A DNA stretch of 64,000 nucleotides, taken from assembly GCF_013114545.1 (NCBI RefSeq), contig NZ_VTXI01000024.1:1-64000 (forward strand). Reading direction: 5' to 3'. Numbering within the stretch: the stretch's first letter is position 1; every line of letters begins with the position of its first letter. Shown piece after piece: positions 26,166 to 33,216 of the stretch. The notes under the pieces were generated by a model. The model was not told where the DNA came from. It worked only from the letters and a program-made list of their open reading frames with translations, and ran no database searches. Made by a program: the position numbers and the translations under genes. The DNA comes from Vibrio sp. RE86 (GTDB lineage Bacteria; Pseudomonadota; Gammaproteobacteria; Enterobacterales; Vibrionaceae).

Positions 26166-26957
26166 ATGACAGATAACAAACAAACTCCATTAGTGATTAA
26201 GTTAGGCGGTGCTGCACTGTCGTGTACTGAGACGTTAAGCCAAGTATTTGGTGCAATTGCTAACTATCAAGCACAAGCTCAGCGACGAATCGTGATCGTC
26301 CATGGAGGTGGTTATCTGGTGGACGATCTCATGGCGAAGCTACAACTGGAAACAGTAAAGAAAGATGGCTTGCGAGTGACTCCTTATGACCAAATCCCTG
26401 TTATTGCAGGTGCATTAGCAGGTACGGCCAACAAACTACTACAAGGCCAAGCGATCAAAGATGGTTTGAATGCTGTTGGTCTGAGCCTGGCCGATGGTGG
26501 GCTTTGTCAGGTGGAAGAGCTAAACCCTGAACTGGGTGCCGTTGGAAAAGCGGCGCCAGGTGATTCAAGTGTATTGCAGGCCGTTTTAGAAACGGGTGCT
26601 TTGCCAATCATTAGCTCGATCGGCCTTACAGCGCAAGGTCAACTGATGAATGTGAATGCAGACCAAGCGGCTGTGGCAGTTGCAGGCGCATTAGACGCAG
26701 AGTTGGTTCTTTTATCTGATGTGAGCGGTGTACTGGATGGCAAAGGGCACTTGATTAAATCACTGGATGAAAAAGAAGCGCAAAACTTGATCACAGGTCA
26801 GGTCATTACGGACGGCATGATTGTGAAAGTAAATGCGGCTTTAGAAGCGGCACAAGATTTAGGCCGACCAATTGAAGTAGCAACGTGGCGTTACCCAGAC
26901 AAACTGACTCAGTTGTTTGCGGGCGAGAGTATCGGTACTCAGTTTTTACCACTGTAA
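26166..26957 (+). CDS. argB: Acetylglutamate kinase
   Basis: 263 residues. It phosphorylates N-acetylglutamate. The amino-acid-kinase fold is shown by 'VIKLGGAALS', 'IVHGGGYLVDDLM' and 'VNADQAAVAVAGAL'. The length is that of the short, enteric-type ArgB, which lacks the N-terminal helix linked to arginine feedback inhibition, so control is probably at the first step and by ArgR. Start is ATG 26166 (a GTG lies directly before it), after GGAAGG. It lies 22 bases after argC. Confidence 0.96.
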   Translation: MTDNKQTPLVIKLGGAALSCTETLSQVFGAIANYQAQAQRRIVIVHGGGYLVDDLMAKLQLETVKKDGLRVTPYDQIPVIAGALAGTANKLLQGQAIKDGLNAVGLSLADGGLCQVEELNPELGAVGKAAPGDSSVLQAVLETGALPIISSIGLTAQGQLMNVNADQAAVAVAGALDAELVLLSDVSGVLDGKGHLIKSLDEKEAQNLITGQVITDGMIVKVNAALEAAQDLGRPIEVATWRYPDKLTQLFAGESIGTQFLPL

Positions 26958-26969
26958 CTCAAAGTATTT

Positions 26970-27038
26970 CGGCTCAGTGCGGAGCGCATAGAGCCAACAA
27001 AATAGAATTTAATAGGAAGTAACCCGTAGCACTGACCG
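26970..27038 (+). other. Intercistronic pairing element between argB and argG
   Basis: Bases 26970-26980 can pair with 27029-27038 (10 bp with one bulge). This competes with a local hairpin (26971-26975/26991-26995) and a CCCG/CGGG hairpin nearer argG. The argG ribosome-binding site follows at about 27060. Confidence 0.35.
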
Positions 27039-27072
27039 CCAAGCGCAGCGCCGGGATTTTGGAGAAAAGAAA

Positions 27073-28287
27073 ATGAGCAAAGTTCAAGTAAATAAAGTAG
27101 TTGTCGCATACTCTGGCGGTCTAGATACATCAGTGATCATTCCATGGCTAAAAGAGAACTATGACTGTGAAGTAGTGGCTTTCGTTGCTGATGTTGGTCA
27201 GGGTGAAGAAGAGCTAGCGGGTATCGAAGAGAAAGCGAAAGCGTCAGGGGCGTCTGAGTGTTACATCGCCGATCTTAAAGAAGAGATGGTGGCAGATTAC
27301 ATCTACCCAACGCTTAAAACCGGTGCTTACTACGAAGGTAAATACCTACTGGGTACATCAATGGCGCGTCCAATCATTGCTAAAGCTCAAGTAGAAGTAG
27401 CACGTAAAGTAGGTGCTGACGCTCTATGTCACGGCTGTACTGGTAAAGGTAATGACCAAGTTCGTTTTGAAGGCGCATTCGCAGCACTAGCACCAGACCT
27501 ACACGTAATTGCACCGTGGCGTGAATGGGATCTTGTGAGCCGTGAAGAGTGTCTAGACTACCTTGCTGAGCGTAACATTCCGTGTACTGCATCTTTAACT
27601 AAGATCTACTCTCGTGATGCTAACGCATGGCACATCTCGACCGAGGGTGGCGTTCTAGAAGATACATGGAATGCACCAAACGATGATTGCTGGGCTTGGA
27701 CAGTCGATCCAGAGCAAGCTCCAAATGAAGCGGAATACGTTACGCTGAAAGTTGAGAAAGGTGCCGTTGTTGCCGTTGATGGTGAAGCTATGACGCCATA
27801 CAACGCACTGGTTTACTTAAACGAGAAAGGTGTGAAGCACGGTGTTGGTCGTATCGATATCGTTGAGAACCGTCTGGTAGGCATGAAGTCTCGTGGTTGT
27901 TACGAAACTCCAGGGGGCACCATCATGATGGAAGCGCTACGTGCTGTAGAGCAGCTTGTTCTGGATAAAACAGCGTTTGAGTTCCGTGAAGAGCTCGGCG
28001 TAAAAGCGTCTCACCTAGTTTATGATGGTCGTTGGTTCACGCCACTATGTAAGTCAATCCTTGCTGCTTCAGAAGAGCTAGCACAAGATGTGAATGGTGA
28101 AGTAGTCGTGAAACTGTACAAAGGCCATGCAATTGTGACTCAGAAACGTTCAGATAACAGCTTATACTGTGAAGAGTTTGCAACCTTTGGTGAAGACGAA
28201 GTGTACGACCAAAGTCATGCTGAAGGCTTCATTCGCCTTTACTCTCTATCTAGCCGCATCCGTGCGCTAAACAGTCAGAAAAAATAA
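27073..28287 (+). CDS. argG: Argininosuccinate synthase
   Basis: 404 residues. It joins citrulline and aspartate with ATP. The N-type ATP pyrophosphatase loop 'VVAYSGGLDTSVIIPWL' is at the N-terminus; 'GCTGKGNDQVRF' and the citrulline-binding 'KSRGCYETPGG' are intact. It belongs to the short class of ArgG. A strong GGAG stands 9 bases before ATG. It follows argB by 115 bases and ends in a terminator, so argH beyond has its own promoter. Confidence 0.98.
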   Translation: MSKVQVNKVVVAYSGGLDTSVIIPWLKENYDCEVVAFVADVGQGEEELAGIEEKAKASGASECYIADLKEEMVADYIYPTLKTGAYYEGKYLLGTSMARPIIAKAQVEVARKVGADALCHGCTGKGNDQVRFEGAFAALAPDLHVIAPWREWDLVSREECLDYLAERNIPCTASLTKIYSRDANAWHISTEGGVLEDTWNAPNDDCWAWTVDPEQAPNEAEYVTLKVEKGAVVAVDGEAMTPYNALVYLNEKGVKHGVGRIDIVENRLVGMKSRGCYETPGGTIMMEALRAVEQLVLDKTAFEFREELGVKASHLVYDGRWFTPLCKSILAASEELAQDVNGEVVVKLYKGHAIVTQKRSDNSLYCEEFATFGEDEVYDQSHAEGFIRLYSLSSRIRALNSQKK

Positions 28288-28309
28288 TCTGACCTAGATT
28301 TTAGATAAG

Positions 28310-28339
28310 AAAGCCCGCTTGTGTATGCAAGCGGGCTTT
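28310..28339 (+). terminator. argG terminator
   Basis: A perfect 12-bp stem (28310-28321 with 28328-28339), 6-nt loop, then Ts. Confidence 0.92.
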
Positions 28340-28373
28340 TTGTTTGTCTCTCCAAATGGGATTAAACGCTTTT

Positions 28374-28412
28374 CATGAATAAATATGTTAAAAAAGTGAA
28401 TTAATACTTTAT
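28374..28412 (+). promoter_or_regulatory. Tandem ARG boxes upstream of argH
   Basis: Two 18-bp sites, 28374-28391 (TGAAT-AAAT-ATGTT) and 28395-28412 (TGAAT-TAAT-ACTTT), separated by exactly 3 bp. Each has a perfect left half (TGAAT) and a partial right half, in an AT-rich promoter region. Confidence 0.68.
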
Positions 28413-28453
28413 TTTTAATTTAATTTGCCGTAACTTTGAACCATCATAAAATA

Positions 28454-28468
28454 CTGAATACAATTCAG
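28454..28468 (+). promoter_or_regulatory. Palindrome in the argH leader
   Basis: CTGAAT-ACA-ATTCAG is a perfect inverted repeat with ARG-box half-sites but a 3-bp rather than 4-bp centre. It may be an extra ArgR contact or another regulator's site. Confidence 0.4.
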
Positions 28469-28533
28469 AGTCAATCTAAGCAATAACAGCAATTCACTAT
28501 CGATAGTGAGTATAGGTAATCAGGAGATACGCA

Positions 28534-30408
28534 ATGGCATTATGGGGTGGAAGATTTACCCAAGCAGCAGATACGAGATTCAAAGATTTTAACGACTCAT
28601 TGCGTTTCGATTACCGACTAGCTGAACAAGATATCGTAGGTTCTATCGCTTGGTCAAAGGCATTACAGTCTGTAGACGTGTTGACCGAAGAAGAACAGCA
28701 AAAACTTGAGCTTGCACTGAACGAGTTAAAGCTTGAAGTGATGGAAGATCCGCATCAGATCCTACGTTCAGACGCTGAAGATATTCACTCTTGGGTTGAA
28801 CAGCAGCTGATTGGCAAAGTGGGCGATTTGGGTAAAAAACTGCACACTGGCCGTTCACGTAACGATCAGGTGGCAACTGACCTAAAACTGTGGTGTCGTC
28901 AGCAAGGTCAACAATTGCTTATGGCACTTGACCGTCTGCAAGCACAAATGGTGTCTGTGGCGAAAGAGCACCAAGGTACGGTTCTTCCGGGTTATACGCA
29001 CTTACAGCGTGCCCAGCCAGTCACTTTTGCACACTGGTGTTTGGCTTACGTTGAAATGTTCGAACGTGACTATTCTCGTCTAAGTGATGCTATCTATCGT
29101 CTTGATACTTGCCCACTGGGCTCGGGTGCACTTGCCGGTACCGCTTACCCGATGGATCGTGAGCAACTGGCACACAATCTTGGTTTCCGCCGTGCAACAC
29201 GTAACTCGCTAGACTCTGTATCCGATCGTGACCATGTTATGGAGCTAATGTCGATCGCTTCTATCTCAATGCTACATCTATCTCGTCTTGCGGAAGATAT
29301 GATTTTCTATAACTCTGGTGAGTCAAACTTCATCGAGTTAGCGGACACAGTGACGTCAGGCTCATCACTGATGCCGCAAAAGAAAAACCCAGATGCACTA
29401 GAGCTTATCCGTGGTAAGACTGGCCGTGTTTATGGCTCGCTAGCGGGTATGATGATGACGGTGAAAGCACTGCCACTTGCGTACAACAAAGACATGCAAG
29501 AGGACAAAGAAGGTCTGTTTGATGCTCTGGACACTTGGAATGATTGTATGGAGATGGCGGCACTGTGCTTTGATGGCATCAAAGTAAACGGTGAACGTAC
29601 TCTAGAAGCGGCTAAGCAAGGTTACGCGAACTCAACTGAACTCGCAGACTACTTAGTCGCGAAAGGGATTCCTTTCCGTGAAGCGCATCATATCGTAGGT
29701 GTTACCGTAGTTGCTGCTATTGCTAAAGGCTGCGCGCTTGAAGAGCTCTCTATTGCTGAGTTGCAAGAGTTTTCTCCGGTGATTGAAGAAGATGTGTATG
29801 ACATTTTGACGATTGAATCGTGTCTTGAAAAACGTAGTGCATTGGGTGGCGTTTCACCTAAGCAGGTAGCACATGCAGTTGAACAAGCGGAAGGTCGTTT
29901 GACTAAGCGTGATACATCTGCTGTGAATGTCCGTCCGGCACGTTTGACTGACATTGAATCGCTTGAAGGTATGGTGACTTACTGGGCCAACATGGGTGAA
30001 AACTTACCGCGCTCTCGCAGTGAATTGGTACGTGATATTGGCTCCTTTGCGGTTGCAGAGCACCATGGTGAGGTTACTGGATGTGCATCGCTCTACGTCT
30101 ATGACTCAGGGCTAGCAGAAATTCGCTCACTGGGCATAGAAGCAGGCTGGCAAGGTCAGGGGCAAGGCAGTGCGATTGTGCAATACTTGGTTGATAAAGC
30201 ACGTGAAATGGCGATTAAGAAAGTCTTTGTATTGACACGTACTCCAGAGTTCTTTATGAAGCAGTCATTCTTGCCAACATCGAAGTCGCTTCTACCTGAG
30301 AAAGTGCTGAAAGATTGCGACCAATGCCCACGTCAACATGCTTGTGATGAAGTGGCGCTGGAAGTGAACTTAGTCGAGCAGTCGATCGCTCGTGTGAATG
30401 TTGCGTAA
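28534..30408 (+). CDS. argH: Fused argininosuccinate lyase / N-acetylglutamate synthase, ArgH(A)
   Basis: 624 residues against about 460 for ordinary ArgH. Residues 1-455 are argininosuccinate lyase, with the fumarase-family signature 'GSSLMPQKKNPD' and 'HTGRSRNDQVATDLKLW'. After a short linker, residues about 465-610 form a GNAT domain ('NVRPARLTDIESLEG', 'GWQGQGQGSAIVQYLV') like the acetyltransferase half of ArgA. The protein thus joins the first and last arginine steps. Such ArgH(A) fusions are known from Vibrio and Moritella. The C-terminal tail is Cys-rich ('DCDQCPRQHACDE'). Strong AGGAGA before ATG. Confidence 0.96.
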   Translation: MALWGGRFTQAADTRFKDFNDSLRFDYRLAEQDIVGSIAWSKALQSVDVLTEEEQQKLELALNELKLEVMEDPHQILRSDAEDIHSWVEQQLIGKVGDLGKKLHTGRSRNDQVATDLKLWCRQQGQQLLMALDRLQAQMVSVAKEHQGTVLPGYTHLQRAQPVTFAHWCLAYVEMFERDYSRLSDAIYRLDTCPLGSGALAGTAYPMDREQLAHNLGFRRATRNSLDSVSDRDHVMELMSIASISMLHLSRLAEDMIFYNSGESNFIELADTVTSGSSLMPQKKNPDALELIRGKTGRVYGSLAGMMMTVKALPLAYNKDMQEDKEGLFDALDTWNDCMEMAALCFDGIKVNGERTLEAAKQGYANSTELADYLVAKGIPFREAHHIVGVTVVAAIAKGCALEELSIAELQEFSPVIEEDVYDILTIESCLEKRSALGGVSPKQVAHAVEQAEGRLTKRDTSAVNVRPARLTDIESLEGMVTYWANMGENLPRSRSELVRDIGSFAVAEHHGEVTGCASLYVYDSGLAEIRSLGIEAGWQGQGQGSAIVQYLVDKAREMAIKKVFVLTRTPEFFMKQSFLPTSKSLLPEKVLKDCDQCPRQHACDEVALEVNLVEQSIARVNVA

Positions 30409-30478
30409 CTGGTTGAATAAAAAGAACTCAGAAAAAGATCAAAAAAGATCGAAGTTTTTTGGGAACTAATAAGGGAAG

Positions 30479-30508
30479 GCAGGGTCTATTAAAGTACCAC
30501 TGCTTTTT
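30479..30508 (+). terminator. First of two terminator-like hairpins after argH
   Basis: GCAGGGT (30479-30485) pairs, with one bulge, with ACCACTGC (30496-30503), followed by five Ts. Confidence 0.5.
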
Positions 30509-30527
30509 CTTAGAAGAATCTAAGAAG

Positions 30528-30560
30528 GCCCCGGACCAGATTTGGTTACGGGGCTTTTTT
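30528..30560 (+). terminator. Second, strong terminator after argH
   Basis: GCCCCG (30528-30533) pairs with CGGGGC (30549-30554), with an inner ACCA/TGGT stem and six Ts. A small CTTAGA/TCTAAG hairpin (30509-30524) lies between the two terminators. Confidence 0.85.
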
Positions 30561-30605
30561 CTTTTTCCCGCCTCGCTTTGCCCCCACTATTTTGAGCAAA
30601 GATTT

Positions 30606-30863
30606 TTATTCTTTTCGGCTGTGGCGTTTTCGCCAAGGCAAGATCACAAACCTCATCCATAAGTGAAGAAATAGCAGGCCATTGAAGGCAAAACCTGCCA
30701 TTACCAGCGCGATCGACTCAATGCTCGTCGGGCTATCTCTAAATACAAACCACCATATCACCCAACAAAGTACTGACAGTACAGTGAGTTGATTCATACA
30801 GCGTTGGCAGCGACCGATTTTTTTCCAAAACCAGCCGTTATTTTTACAGTGAGGGCATGTCAT
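30606..30863 (-). CDS. DUF3624 family small membrane protein
   Basis: 85 residues. The N-terminus has two Cys pairs, 'CPHCKNNG' and 'RCQRC', suggesting a small zinc ribbon. Two hydrophobic segments follow (about 27-42 and 50-75), then a basic tail ('RKRHSRKE'). The family is found mainly in Vibrionaceae and I know of no function. It is convergent with argH and divergent from the RidA gene. Confidence 0.75.
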   Translation of the reverse strand: MTCPHCKNNGWFWKKIGRCQRCMNQLTVLSVLCWVIWWFVFRDSPTSIESIALVMAGFAFNGLLFLHLWMRFVILPWRKRHSRKE

Positions 30864-30928
30864 GGTGATACGAATTAGGTAACATTACTTGCTATAGAGT
30901 ATCGTAATCGAATTTAAAAGTGAGAAAA

Positions 30929-31291
30929 ATGATCGAACGTCAACAGACCAAGCAGCGCATGAGCCGCATTGTTAAGCACAATGGTACCATCTATCTTTGT
31001 GGCCAAGTGTGTGCTGATGCAACAAAAGACATCACTGAGCAGACTCAAACCATGCTAGATAAAGTGGAAGAGCTTCTTATTGAAGCTGGCAGTGATAAAG
31101 AACATATGTTGTCAGCGACGATCTACTTGAAAGATATGAAAGACTTTCAAGAGATGAATGCGGTTTGGGATGCTTGGGTTCCTGAAGGCCACGCTCCAGC
31201 TCGTGCTTGTGTGACAGCGGATATGGCGCGTGAAGCTCTATTGGTTGAGATCTCAGTGATCGCAGCAGAGAAGAATAGCAGTTGTTGCTAA
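30929..31291 (+). CDS. RidA family protein
   Basis: 120 residues of the YjgF/YER057c/UK114 fold. RidA proper hydrolyses reactive enamine/imine intermediates such as 2-aminoacrylate. 'GHAPARACVTADMA' corresponds to the conserved substrate-binding Arg loop. Sequence and spacing fit a Rid paralogue rather than canonical RidA ('NLLVFTSGQ'-type start missing), so the exact subfamily is open. ATG 30929 has GAG five bases before it. The C-terminus ends in 'SSCC'. Confidence 0.85.
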   Translation: MIERQQTKQRMSRIVKHNGTIYLCGQVCADATKDITEQTQTMLDKVEELLIEAGSDKEHMLSATIYLKDMKDFQEMNAVWDAWVPEGHAPARACVTADMAREALLVEISVIAAEKNSSCC

Positions 31292-31310
31292 TATTCTGAT
31301 TGAAAAGTAA

Positions 31311-31335
31311 AAAGGAAAGCACCGCGCTTTCCTTT
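31311..31335. terminator. Bidirectional terminator between RidA gene and prx-grx
   Basis: AAAGGAAAGC (31311-31320) pairs with GCTTTCCTTT (31326-31335) between convergent genes, with A and T flanks. Confidence 0.85.
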
Positions 31336-31363
31336 TTTGTTTGGGCTGATTTTGCTCGCGCAA

Positions 31364-32092
31364 TTAGCCTAAGTAAGTTTCTAGCTCTTCGCTACCACCG
31401 ATGTGCTTACCACCGATGAAGACTTGAGGAACAGTCGCTCGGCCAGTGATTGCACGTAGGCTCACTGTTGTTGCATCTTTGCCTAACACAATCTCTTCAT
31501 ACTGAAGGCCGTGATCGATTAGGTTTTGTTTTGCTTTCACACAGAATGGACAACCTGGTTTAGAGAATACAGTGATCGATTCTTGTGTTTTGTATGCTGG
31601 TGCAATGTGCTTAAGCATAGTGTCAGCGTCAGAAACTTTGAACGGGTCGCCTGGCTCGTTTGGTTCGATGAACATTTTCTCTACCACACCGTTTTTCACC
31701 AGCATGCTGTAGCGCCATGAACGTTTACCAAACCCTAGGTCGTCTTTGTCAACAAGCATACCCATGCCATCAGTGAACTCGCCGTTACCGTCAGGAATGA
31801 AGGTAATGTTCTCGGCTTCTTGGTTCTCTTTCCACGCATTCATTACGAACGTATCGTTTACCGATAGACATAGAATCTCATCCACACCGTGCTCTTTAAA
31901 GACTGAGAATAGCTCGTTGTAGCGAGGTAGATGGCTTGATGAACAGGTAGGTGTGAACGCACCCGGCAAGCTAAATACGATGACGGTCTTGTCTTTGAAT
32001 AGCTCGTCTGTTGTTACATTCACCCAAGCGTCACCTTGGCGAGTTGGGAAAGTAACTTGAGGTACGTGTTGACCTTCTTTAGATGCAAACAT
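31364..32092 (-). CDS. Peroxiredoxin-glutaredoxin fusion (Prx5-Grx hybrid)
   Basis: 242 residues. Residues 1-160 are a Prx5-type peroxiredoxin with the peroxidatic Cys50 in 'PGAFTPTCSSSHLP'. Residues about 170-242 are a glutaredoxin with the CPFC active site in 'SKPGCPFCVKAKQ' and 'TVPQVFIGGKHIGG'. The fusion reduces peroxides using glutathione, the Grx half recycling the Prx half, as known for Haemophilus PGdx. AAAAGGAAA precedes the start. Divergent from oxyR, with an OxyR site between, so peroxide induction is expected. Confidence 0.95.
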   Translation of the reverse strand: MFASKEGQHVPQVTFPTRQGDAWVNVTTDELFKDKTVIVFSLPGAFTPTCSSSHLPRYNELFSVFKEHGVDEILCLSVNDTFVMNAWKENQEAENITFIPDGNGEFTDGMGMLVDKDDLGFGKRSWRYSMLVKNGVVEKMFIEPNEPGDPFKVSDADTMLKHIAPAYKTQESITVFSKPGCPFCVKAKQNLIDHGLQYEEIVLGKDATTVSLRAITGRATVPQVFIGGKHIGGSEELETYLG

Positions 32093-32199
32093 AGTGATTT
32101 CCTTTTTTATTTTTTGAATTTGTTTTTGAGTCTTATCAGTGTAGTGACTGTGCTCTGTTTCGATGAAGTTATTATTAAAGAAATCCTTTGATAGCTCTA

Positions 32200-32236
32200 A
32201 TCGTTTAATGCTATGGTTTTGATAGATGTTTTCTAT
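32200..32236. promoter_or_regulatory. OxyR binding site between prx-grx and oxyR
   Basis: The 37-bp arrangement ATCG-N7-CTAT-N7-ATAG-N7-CTAT matches the OxyR consensus quarter-sites with one mismatch (ATCG for ATAG) at the known spacing. It lies 20 bases before the oxyR start, fitting autoregulation and activation of the divergent peroxidase gene. Confidence 0.82.
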
Positions 32237-32256
32237 CTGAGATAAGAGAGCCTAAA

Positions 32257-33147
32257 ATGAATATCAGAGATTTTGAATACTTAGTCGCGTTGGCTGAACA
32301 CAAACACTTTCGTAAAGCGGCGGAAGCTTGCTTTGTTAGCCAACCGACGTTGAGTGGTCAAATCCGTAAGCTCGAGGATGAAATTGGTACCGCCTTGCTT
32401 GAGCGCAGTAGCCGTAGGGTATTGTTCACCGATGCTGGTTTGCAGCTGGTGGACCAAGCGAAGCGAATTCTCACCGAGGTCAAAACATTTAAAGATATGG
32501 CTAGCGGGCAAGCCGGTGAAATGGTTGGCCCTATGCACATCGGCTTTATCCCAACGGTGGGACCTTACTTGCTACCGAAGATCGTACCGATGTTGAAAGA
32601 GTCCTTTCCTGATTTAGAGCTGTATCTGCATGAAGCGCAAACTCATCAGTTAGTTCGTCAGCTTGAAGATGGCAAGTTGGACTGTTTGGTATTGGCAGCG
32701 GTTGCTGAAACGGCAGCGTTTAAAGAGATAGAAGTGTACAACGAGCCATTAAGTGTCGCGGTTCCTTGCGATCATGAGTGGGCAGGGCTAGAAGAAGTCG
32801 ACATGCTTGATCTCAACGGCAAGACGGTACTGGCCCTTGGTGATGGTCACTGCTTACGTGATCAGGCTTTAGGTTTCTGTTTTGCTGCTGGCGCGAAAGA
32901 TGATGAACGCTTTAAAGCAACGAGTCTTGAGACGCTGCGTAACATGGTTGCCGCAGGTGCTGGTATTACGTTGTTGCCAAAGCTCTCTTTGCCGAAAGAA
33001 AAGAAGAAAGATGGCGTCTGTTATGTCAAAGCGACGAACCCAGTGCCATCACGTAGTATCGTTTTAGCCTACCGACCAGGTTCTCCTTTGCGCAGTCGAT
33101 TTGAGCAGCTTGCTCAAGCGATTCAAGATGAGCTACAGATTTATTAA
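32257..33147 (+). CDS. oxyR: Hydrogen-peroxide-sensing LysR-type regulator OxyR
   Basis: 296 residues. The N-terminal LysR helix-turn-helix is 'HFRKAAEACFVSQPTLSGQI'. The redox pair is exactly conserved: Cys199 and Cys208 in 'GDGHCLRDQALGFC', the same numbers as in E. coli. Oxidation forms the disulfide that switches on peroxide-defence genes. A near-consensus OxyR site lies just upstream. A bidirectional terminator follows the stop. Confidence 0.98.
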   Translation: MNIRDFEYLVALAEHKHFRKAAEACFVSQPTLSGQIRKLEDEIGTALLERSSRRVLFTDAGLQLVDQAKRILTEVKTFKDMASGQAGEMVGPMHIGFIPTVGPYLLPKIVPMLKESFPDLELYLHEAQTHQLVRQLEDGKLDCLVLAAVAETAAFKEIEVYNEPLSVAVPCDHEWAGLEEVDMLDLNGKTVLALGDGHCLRDQALGFCFAAGAKDDERFKATSLETLRNMVAAGAGITLLPKLSLPKEKKKDGVCYVKATNPVPSRSIVLAYRPGSPLRSRFEQLAQAIQDELQIY

Positions 33148-33167
33148 GCTTACTGCACTGAAAAATA

Positions 33168-33199
33168 AAAAAGGCTGATGGGGAAACATCAGCCTTTTT
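33168..33199. terminator. Bidirectional terminator between oxyR and mrcA
   Basis: A perfect 13-bp stem (33168-33180 with 33187-33199), 6-nt loop, A-tract and T-tract on either side. Confidence 0.92.
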
Positions 33200-33216
33200 G
33201 CTACTTTTTGTTCGAG

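Noticed and set aside
30459..30662. Open frame of 67 codons after argH
   Set aside because: It runs through two terminators and into the DUF3624 gene, has no family likeness and no ribosome site.
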